This document shows positions 31,955 through 36,756 of a stretch of 36,756 nucleotides of DNA, one piece after another. The notes beneath the pieces were generated by a model. It was given only the letters and a program-made list of their open reading frames with translations. It did not search any database and was not told where the DNA came from. Both the position numbers and the translations under genes were made by a program. Origin of the DNA: an uncultured Bacilli bacterium (GTDB lineage: Bacteria > Bacillota_I > Bacilli_A > RFN20 > CAG-826); NCBI GenBank assembly GCA_944350325.1, contig CALVOS010000098.1, positions 1 through 36,756 of the forward strand, given 5' to 3'. Each line of letters begins with the position of its first letter. Within the stretch, counting starts at the first letter, position 1.

Positions 31955-32571
31955 GAGATCTTCCTCCTTATCTCTTCCAAGAGATTCTCCACCTCGCCTT
32001 CTTCAAGGCCCTCCATCCCGTCGTTCCGGAACAGGAAGTCCGCCTCCCTCTCCGAGGGGGATATCCATTTCCGGTGCATGGGTCGGACGGTGGCGAGGTA
32101 CTGGTCCAGGACGGAGGAGACGGAGCGACCGCGCTCGGCGACGTCCCTCCTGATGCGGCGGAGAAGGCGGATGTCGCCGCTCGTCTTCACGAAGATCGCG
32201 AAGTCCATCTCCTTCCGGTGGGGGCCCGGGGTGAGGACGAGGGTCCCCTCGGTGATGATGACGGGCGCGCCCCTCAGCCTCCGGGGCGCCCTTCTCACGT
32301 GGTCGGCGAAGTCATAGGAGGGGATCTCGATCTCCTCGGCTCCCTCCCGGAGCGCGTGGAGGGCGGAGCGATATTCCTCGAAGTCGATGGAGGAGGGGTC
32401 GTCGTAGTTGACCTTCGCCCGTTCCTCGCGGGTGAGCCCGCTCTGGTCGCGATAGAAGGCGTCCAAAGGGAGCAAGGCCACGTTGCCGAGCTCTTGCCGG
32501 AGCCGCTCGGACAGAAGCGTCTTGCCTGATCCGGAGCCTCCGGCGATCGCGATGACCACCCTCTTGCCCAT
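31951..32571 (-). CDS. Uridine kinase-like P-loop kinase
   Basis: The 206-residue protein has Walker A GGSGSGKT at 11-18, followed by LLPLDAFYRDQSGL (compare the D-x-FY segment of uridine kinases), then YDDPSSIDFEEY, the lid-region RIRRDVAERGRS and TEGTLVL. It is related to uridine/cytidine kinases and phosphoribulokinase and would phosphorylate a nucleoside or similar alcohol with ATP. The start at 32571 is chosen because the kinase sequence begins MGKRVVIAIAGG; TATACT lies 11 bases upstream and no Shine-Dalgarno site is seen. It is co-translated with the amidohydrolase. Confidence 0.82.
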   Translation of the reverse strand: MGKRVVIAIAGGSGSGKTLLSERLRQELGNVALLPLDAFYRDQSGLTREERAKVNYDDPSSIDFEEYRSALHALREGAEEIEIPSYDFADHVRRAPRRLRGAPVIITEGTLVLTPGPHRKEMDFAIFVKTSGDIRLLRRIRRDVAERGRSVSSVLDQYLATVRPMHRKWISPSEREADFLFRNDGMEGLEEGEVENLLEEIRRKIS

Positions 32572-32614
32572 CTTTATAGAAAAGTATAACGAAAATGGTT
32601 TTGATGCCACCCAT

Positions 32615-32639
32615 TTTTCCTAAGAATTTCTAAGGAAAA
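32615..32639. repeat. 25-base near-perfect palindrome upstream of the kinase gene
   Basis: Twelve-base arms TTTTCCTAAGAA and TTCTAAGGAAAA, with one mismatch, meet at a central T. It lies about 27 bases upstream of the kinase -10 box (32583-32588, minus strand), so an operator is plausible; a weak hairpin is the alternative. Confidence 0.5.
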
Positions 32640-32684
32640 GTTCCGATTTCTCGCATGAGGACCGGAAATGCCCGCATTTGCCCC

Positions 32685-32712
32685 TTGATGGGAAGGCTTC
32701 CGTTGGTATAAT
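32685..32712 (+). promoter_or_regulatory. Promoter of the unusual tRNA
   Basis: TTGATG (32685-32690) and the perfect TATAAT (32707-32712) are separated by 16 bases. A 14-base palindrome (AAATGC-CC-GCATTT, 32666-32679) lies just upstream. Confidence 0.65.
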
Positions 32713-32722
32713 CCGCTCCGCT

Positions 32723-32797
32723 TGGGGTGTAGTCCAGTGGTAAGGCCTTGGACTATGAATCCAAGATGCGCTGGTCCGATCCCAGCCCCGCCAGCCA
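32723..32797 (+). tRNA. Unusual tRNA: glutamine-type body with anticodon ATG
   Basis: The D-arm, anticodon arm (TTGGA-CTATGAA-TCCAA) and T-arm (GCTGG-TCCGATC-CCAGC) fold normally, and GCCA is encoded at 32794-32797. The 5' half (TGGGGTGTAG, CAGTGGTAAGGC) and the U1-A72, G2-C71, G3-C70 pairs with G73 are typical of tRNA-Gln. The anticodon at 32755-32757 is ATG, which would read histidine CAU; one change at position 34 from CTG or TTG explains it. Two acceptor-stem pairs mismatch (4-69 and 6-67). A real promoter and strong terminator flank it, so it is probably expressed. A decayed copy or sequence error is possible. Confidence 0.65.
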
Positions 32798-32807
32798 CTC
32801 AGGACAG

Positions 32808-32838
32808 AAGCCTATAGCCGGGCGCTATAGGCTTTTTT
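32808..32838 (+). terminator. Terminator after the unusual tRNA
   Basis: A perfect ten-base-pair stem AGCCTATAGC/GCTATAGGCT with a five-base loop is followed by a T run. Confidence 0.93.
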
Positions 32839-32883
32839 CATGCTCGGATGAGGGGGAGAAGCCTGTCCCTCCCGCCGATTGGA

Positions 32884-34089
32884 TCAAGCCCGGACGATCT
32901 GGAGAAGCACGTCCATCATCGTCCCGAAGTCCCGGAGCGAGAGGAACTCGTAGCGCCCGTGGTGGTTGTAGCTGCCTGTTCCTAGGTTCGGGCAGGGGCA
33001 CCCTAGGAAGGAGAAGGTCGCCCCGTCCGTCCCCCCGCGGATGGGGTTGCTCCTCGGCTCGAGCCCAAGGGAGCGGAACGCCTTTCTGGCATGCTCGAGG
33101 GAACGGGGGTCCCTCTTGATCACCTCGGCCATGTTGCGGTACTGGTCCTTGATCTCCAGGGAGAGCTTAGCGGCGGGATTGGCCTCCTGAACAGCCCTGA
33201 CGGCCTCTTCCAGCATCCTTTTCTGCTCCTGGAACTCCTTCCCGTCATGGTTGCGGATGATGTAGGAAAGCGTGCAGGAGGCGGCGCTTCCCTCCAGCGC
33301 GAGGGGATGGAAGAAGCCTTCCCTTCCCTCCGTCCTCTCGGGACGCATCCCTTCCGGGAGCAAGGCGTCCACCTCATGGGCGAGCCGGAGGGCGTTCACG
33401 AGCCTTCCCTTCGCCTCGCCGGGATGGATCGCGACCCCTTCGATCCGGATCTTCGCGGAGGCGGCGTTGAAGTTCTCCCAGTCGATCGCGAGAGGGTCGT
33501 CCCCGTCGACCGTATAGGCCCAGTCGGCGCCGAACTTCTTTGCGTCGAAGTGCTCCGCGCCCCGGCCGATCTCCTCGTCCGGCGTAAAGAGGATGGAGAG
33601 GGGGTGATGGGGGATCTTCTCCTCGAGGATCCTCTCGATCGTCCCCATGATGAGGGCGACGCCGGCCTTGTCGTCCCCTCCCAGGAGCGTCGCCCCGTCG
33701 GTCACGACAAGGGTGTCTCCCTCCCGGTTCCTAAGGGAGGGGAACTCCTCAGGGGACATGCTCGCCTCCCCAAGGGCGATCCTCCCCCCGTCGTAGTTCT
33801 CGATGATCCGCGGGGAGACGTTCGCCCCGCTTAGCTCGGAGGCGGTGTCCACATGGCTGTTAAGCCCGATCCGGGGGAGCCCCTTCTCTCCGGGGATATG
33901 AGCGTATAGCCTTCCAAATTCGTCGATTTCCCCGTCAATCCCCATCTCCTTTAGTTCTTTTTGAAGAAGAAGGAGGAGGTCCAGCTCCTTTTTTGCGGAA
34001 GGCGTTCCTTCGCTTCCCTCATCGCTCTGGGTGTCGATCCTCACGTAGCGGAGGAACCGTTCCAGGGCCTTTTCCACGTATTTTTCCAT
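32884..34089 (-). CDS. pepT: Peptidase T (tripeptide aminopeptidase)
   Basis: This 401-residue M20B metallopeptidase removes the N-terminal residue from tripeptides in the cytoplasm using two zinc ions. Family motifs are NSHVDT (His79, Asp81), GGDDKAG near 136-142, TPDEEIGRG with Glu171-172, TVDGDDP, HPGEAKG, GGTDGA and GTGSYNHHGRYEF, which are characteristic of PepT rather than other M20 enzymes. Length fits the usual 408 or so. The start at 34089 has AAAGGA about ten bases upstream. It diverges from pepC, so two steps of peptide degradation are neighbours. Confidence 0.93.
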   Translation of the reverse strand: MEKYVEKALERFLRYVRIDTQSDEGSEGTPSAKKELDLLLLLQKELKEMGIDGEIDEFGRLYAHIPGEKGLPRIGLNSHVDTASELSGANVSPRIIENYDGGRIALGEASMSPEEFPSLRNREGDTLVVTDGATLLGGDDKAGVALIMGTIERILEEKIPHHPLSILFTPDEEIGRGAEHFDAKKFGADWAYTVDGDDPLAIDWENFNAASAKIRIEGVAIHPGEAKGRLVNALRLAHEVDALLPEGMRPERTEGREGFFHPLALEGSAASCTLSYIIRNHDGKEFQEQKRMLEEAVRAVQEANPAAKLSLEIKDQYRNMAEVIKRDPRSLEHARKAFRSLGLEPRSNPIRGGTDGATFSFLGCPCPNLGTGSYNHHGRYEFLSLRDFGTMMDVLLQIVRA

Positions 34090-34142
34090 TGTCGATATCC
34101 TTTCCTGGCCTCCGCATCCTAGCACTTCCGCCCTCGTCCCGC

Positions 34143-34170
34143 TTGCACTCGACCCATAAGGGGATATAGT
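34143..34170 (+). promoter_or_regulatory. Promoter of pepC
   Basis: TTGCAC (34143-34148) and TATAGT (34165-34170) are 16 bases apart. A Shine-Dalgarno site AGGAGG follows at 34180, so this transcript has a short leader. Confidence 0.65.
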
Positions 34171-34192
34171 CCCGCCAGCAGGAGGGTCTCTT

Positions 34193-35554
34193 ATGGACAA
34201 GAACAGCAAGATCGGCGCGCTTACCGCGGAACGGACGGAGGAAATCCTCCATGACTACGGGACGGAGCCCCTCGCCACGAGGAACCGCCTCGTCCATCAC
34301 GCGCTTTCCCGCCATTCGGTCGCCGGGGTCAGCTATGTCCCGGAATCGATCCACGACCTCCAGCCTCATTTCTCGATCGAAGTCAGGACGATGGGCGCGT
34401 GCAACCAGAAGGCGTCCGGACGCTGCTGGATCTTCGCGGGGCTGAACCTCCTCCGCGAGAAGATCGCCAAGGAGCTGGACCTCGATAAGTTCGAGCTCTC
34501 GCAGAACTATCTCGCCCTCTACGACAAGATCGAGAAGGCCAACTACGCGCTGGAGTCCATCCTCGCCCTGGCGGACAGGGACCCGATGGAGGACAGGCTC
34601 CTTCGCTTCCTCCTGGCGAGCCCCGTCAGCGACGGAGGCCAGTGGGACATGTTCGTGAACCTCGTCCTCAAGTATGGGCTCATGCCCTCGGAAAGTTTCC
34701 CCGAGACCTACCAGAGCTCGAACACCCGGGAGACGGACGTGCTCGTGAACGCCGCGATCCGTCGCTTCGGCTATCTTGCCCATGGGCTCCTTGCGGAAGG
34801 AAAGAAGGAAGAGGCCCGCGCCCTCAAGGAGGAGACGATGGGGAAGATCTACCATCTCTTCCTCAACGCCTTCGGAATCCCGCCGAAGAGGTTCTCCTTC
34901 CAGTACACCGATCGCAAGAAGGACGTCCATCGGGAGGAAGGGACCCCTCTCGAGTTCTTCGAAAGGCACATCGGGAGGGAGTACCTCCTTTCCCTCCAGT
35001 CCCTCATCAACAGCCCGACCAAGGACAAGCCCTATCTCAGGAACTACACGGTCGACTGGCTTGGGAACGTCCTCGAGGGACGTCCCATCAACCACCTGAA
35101 CCTTCCGATGGAGAGGATCGAGTCCCTTATCGTCGAGTCTCTCCGGAAGGGCGAGCCTGTCTGGTTCGGGTCCGACGTCTCCTTCTACCGCGACCGCGCC
35201 TCCTACTGCTGGAACGACAAGGCGTTCGACTACGAGACTCCCTTCGGCTTCCCCATCGAGTTCGAGAAGGGCGGGATGCTCGACTTCGCCCAGAGCGCGA
35301 TGAACCACGCGATGCTCATCGTCGGGGTCGACCTCGACGAGGAGGGGAAGCCCCTCAAGTGGAAGATCGAGAACTCCTGGGGCACCGACAACGGGATCGC
35401 CGGCTACTACGTGATGTCCGCGAGCTGGTTCTCCAAGTTCGTCTACCAGGCGGTCGTCTCGCGGAACCTCCTTACCGAAGAGGAGAGGAAGGCTGCGGAA
35501 GGCGAGATGACCCACCTCAATCCCTGGGATCCGATGGGCACTCTCGCGGACTAG
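34193..35554 (+). CDS. pepC: Aminopeptidase C (bleomycin hydrolase family, C1B)
   Basis: The 453-residue cysteine aminopeptidase cuts N-terminal residues from peptides and is active as a cytoplasmic hexamer in relatives. The papain-type triad is visible: Cys78 in NQKASGRCWIFAGLN with the oxyanion Gln72, His372 in MNHAMLIVGVD, and Asn394 in IENSWG. Length and the DLFxxHFS-like start (IHDLQPHFSIEVRTMGACNQ) fit the family. AGGAGG lies eight bases before the ATG. A terminator follows. The gene diverges from pepT. Confidence 0.94.
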   Translation: MDKNSKIGALTAERTEEILHDYGTEPLATRNRLVHHALSRHSVAGVSYVPESIHDLQPHFSIEVRTMGACNQKASGRCWIFAGLNLLREKIAKELDLDKFELSQNYLALYDKIEKANYALESILALADRDPMEDRLLRFLLASPVSDGGQWDMFVNLVLKYGLMPSESFPETYQSSNTRETDVLVNAAIRRFGYLAHGLLAEGKKEEARALKEETMGKIYHLFLNAFGIPPKRFSFQYTDRKKDVHREEGTPLEFFERHIGREYLLSLQSLINSPTKDKPYLRNYTVDWLGNVLEGRPINHLNLPMERIESLIVESLRKGEPVWFGSDVSFYRDRASYCWNDKAFDYETPFGFPIEFEKGGMLDFAQSAMNHAMLIVGVDLDEEGKPLKWKIENSWGTDNGIAGYYVMSASWFSKFVYQAVVSRNLLTEEERKAAEGEMTHLNPWDPMGTLAD

Positions 35555-35571
35555 GGGACAGGAACACCATG

Positions 35572-35600
35572 AAGGAGCGGGATTCCGCTCCTTTTTCTTG
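35572..35600 (+). terminator. Terminator of pepC
   Basis: The stem AAGGAGCGG/CCGCTCCTT with a GATT loop is followed by TTTCTTG. Confidence 0.88.
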
Positions 35601-35606
35601 TAGAAT
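35601..35606 (+). promoter_or_regulatory. -10 box TAGAAT, leaderless arrangement
   Basis: TAGAAT directly follows the pepC terminator and ends six bases before the ATG at 35613. Confidence 0.5.
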
Positions 35607-35612
35607 CGCCCT

Positions 35613-36317
35613 ATGGAACATCTGATCGCCGATCGTCTCTCCCGCATCTATAACGAAGGCAGGGAAAACGAGGTCCGCGCCCTCGACGAGGTGAGCTTCT
35701 CGCTCGACGAGGGGTCCTTCAACGTCGTCCTCGGAGCCTCGGGGGCAGGGAAGAGCACCCTCCTCAACATCCTGGGCGGGATGGACAAGGCCACCTCGGG
35801 AGGCCTTCTCCTCGGGGAGGAGGACATCGCCTCCTATGACGAGAGGCGCCTGTCCCTCTACCGGAGGGAGGACATCGGCTTCGTCTTCCAGTTCTATAAC
35901 CTCATGGAGAAGCTGACTGCCCTGGAGAACGTCGAGCTTTCCGCCTCCGTCGCGAAGAACCCTCTCCAGGCGAAGGACGTCCTCGCTAACGTCGGGCTTT
36001 CCAAGCGCGCGAGGAACTTCCCGAGCGAGCTTTCGGGAGGGGAGCAGCAAAGGGTCGCGATCGCCCGCGCGATCGTCAAGAACCCGAAGTTCCTCCTCGC
36101 CGACGAGCCCACGGGGGCCCTTGACTCCCGGACGGGCGGACAGATCCTCTCCCTCCTCGTCAAGGTCGCGCATGAGTTCGGGAAGACCGTGGTCGTCGTG
36201 ACCCATAACTCCGTGATCGCCGAATGCGCGGAGCATCTTATCCGCCTCAGGGACGGGAAGGTGGAGGAGGACGTCCGGAACGAGCGCCCGCGCCTTCCTG
36301 AGGAGATCGAGTGGTGA
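35613..36317 (+). CDS. ABC transporter ATP-binding protein (MacB/LolD type)
   Basis: This 234-residue ATPase has Walker A GASGAGKST at 41-49, Q-loop FVFQFYNL, signature LSGGEQQR, Walker B LLADEP followed by TGALD, and the switch histidine in VVVVTHN. The sequence is of the MacB/LolD class that powers FtsX-type permeases. The permease gene begins inside its last codons (GTGA overlap), confirming a two-component exporter. It is a separate system from the fused MacB-like protein at 18508. The substrate is unknown. It starts six bases after TAGAAT with no Shine-Dalgarno site. Confidence 0.9.
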   Translation: MEHLIADRLSRIYNEGRENEVRALDEVSFSLDEGSFNVVLGASGAGKSTLLNILGGMDKATSGGLLLGEEDIASYDERRLSLYRREDIGFVFQFYNLMEKLTALENVELSASVAKNPLQAKDVLANVGLSKRARNFPSELSGGEQQRVAIARAIVKNPKFLLADEPTGALDSRTGGQILSLLVKVAHEFGKTVVVVTHNSVIAECAEHLIRLRDGKVEEDVRNERPRLPEEIEW

Positions 36318-36756
36318 AGAGGACATCTTCCTTCCTGCTCCTTGCCCGGATGGGGATGCGGGAGGTGCGCCGCTCCTGGGCGCAGTTCCTCGCGATCTTC
36401 CTCATCGGGGCGATCGCCGTCACCCTCTTCGTGGGGCTTTTGTCGAACGCCGCGACCTTCGAATACCAGACGGAGCGCGCCTATGAGTCCGGCAACTGCG
36501 CCGATCTCTTCCTCACGAGCGCCCGGCACGAGGAGGAGGAAGAGGAGGCCATCCGGACGATCCTCGGGGAGAGGGGAGAGCTGGACGGGCGCTATGAGTT
36601 CTTCGGGACTGCGAACGGGAAGAACGCCTACCTTGCCGTCCATGACGGAATGCCTTCCATCGGGAAGCCCTACTCCCTTGTCACGGGGGACGCCCATTCG
36701 GAGGACTACTACTGCCTCGTGGACGAGAGCCTGATCAACGGGCGGGTGGACACCGT
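36314..36756 (+). CDS. FtsX-type ABC permease, N-terminal part (3' end outside window)
   Basis: The first 147 residues of a permease run off the window. The GTG start overlaps the stop of the ATPase gene by four bases. It begins VKRTSSFLLLARMGMREVR and has a membrane helix at about 22-42 (QFLAIFLIGAIAVTLFVGLL). An extracytoplasmic region follows, as expected for the first helix and ectodomain of FtsX/MacB-like permeases. It is the membrane partner of the preceding ATPase. Confidence 0.82.
   Translation, partial: MKRTSSFLLLARMGMREVRRSWAQFLAIFLIGAIAVTLFVGLLSNAATFEYQTERAYESGNCADLFLTSARHEEEEEEAIRTILGERGELDGRYEFFGTANGKNAYLAVHDGMPSIGKPYSLVTGDAHSEDYYCLVDESLINGRVDT

Noticed and set aside
32723-32797. 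Pyrrolysine-type tRNA
   Set aside because: CTA appears near the loop, but the base after the invariant U33 is A and the anticodon reads ATG; the body is glutamine-like.
34019-35647. Long open frame (542 codons) on the minus strand
   Set aside because: Antisense to pepC and the start of pepT, both of which have complete catalytic motifs.
36342-36734. Open frame at the right end in another reading frame
   Set aside because: The GTG-started frame at 36314 overlaps the ATPase stop and encodes a convincing FtsX-type N-terminus; this one is its shadow.
1-36756. CRISPR array, insertion sequence, prophage or integron
   Set aside because: No regularly spaced repeats, transposase, integrase or phage structural genes were seen.

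Overview
The window looks like a chromosomal segment of a GC-rich, anaerobic bacterium, most likely a Bacillota (Firmicutes) lineage. The support is a group B-type [FeFe]-hydrogenase fragment, the intracellular peptidases PepC and PepT, an EFR1-type flavodoxin/ferredoxin protein, MacB-like ABC exporters, sites resembling CcpA operators (cre), and UGA used as a stop codon. No phage or transposon genes were seen. The exact lineage cannot be fixed from this sequence alone. Genes are short transcription units on both strands, separated by clear stem-loop terminators.

Layout: 1-516, end of an [FeFe]-hydrogenase. 686-2772, three genes carrying four copies of a YbjN-like domain. 2769-4445, a TrmH-family RNA methyltransferase and a NUDIX hydrolase, divergent. 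4599-6530, a cell-surface protein whose middle is AT-richer than the rest. 6610-8226, small membrane and regulatory proteins and tRNA-His. 8273-10479, a class C beta-lactamase-like hydrolase diverging from an MFS transporter. 10530-14640, a small acidic protein, acetyltransferases, and a translationally coupled SDR plus flavodoxin/ferredoxin pair. 14761-18454, a bacterial PH-domain protein, a UvrA paralogue without the UvrB-binding domain, and a lipoprotein. 18508-21574, a MarR regulator coupled to a MacB-like transporter. 21666-23429, Mrp/ApbC and a putative metal permease.

The centrepiece is 23455-31067. It encodes, in order: an SPFH protein with double zinc ribbons (similar to Bacillus subtilis YdjI); a helical protein with an internal start; a second helical protein that looks like a eukaryotic CHMP/ESCRT-III subunit and ends in a MIM1-like tail; an AAA ATPase with an N-terminal MIT-like domain, as in Vps4; and a very large zinc-ribbon/TIR/helical protein with five C-terminal membrane helices. 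A four-helix membrane protein follows. The genes overlap or almost touch. I infer a bacterial ESCRT-III/Vps4-like membrane-remodelling module placed on a membrane by an SPFH scaffold and joined to a TIR effector. This is the strongest candidate for an undescribed system.

The rest (31154-36756) holds an amidohydrolase coupled to a uridine kinase-like protein, an unusual tRNA with a glutamine-type body but anticodon AUG, PepT, PepC, and the start of another ABC exporter. Across the whole window about fifteen genes have a -10 box ending 6-8 bases before the start codon and no Shine-Dalgarno sequence, so leaderless transcription appears to be common here. Genes inside operons use Shine-Dalgarno sites or stop/start overlaps instead.
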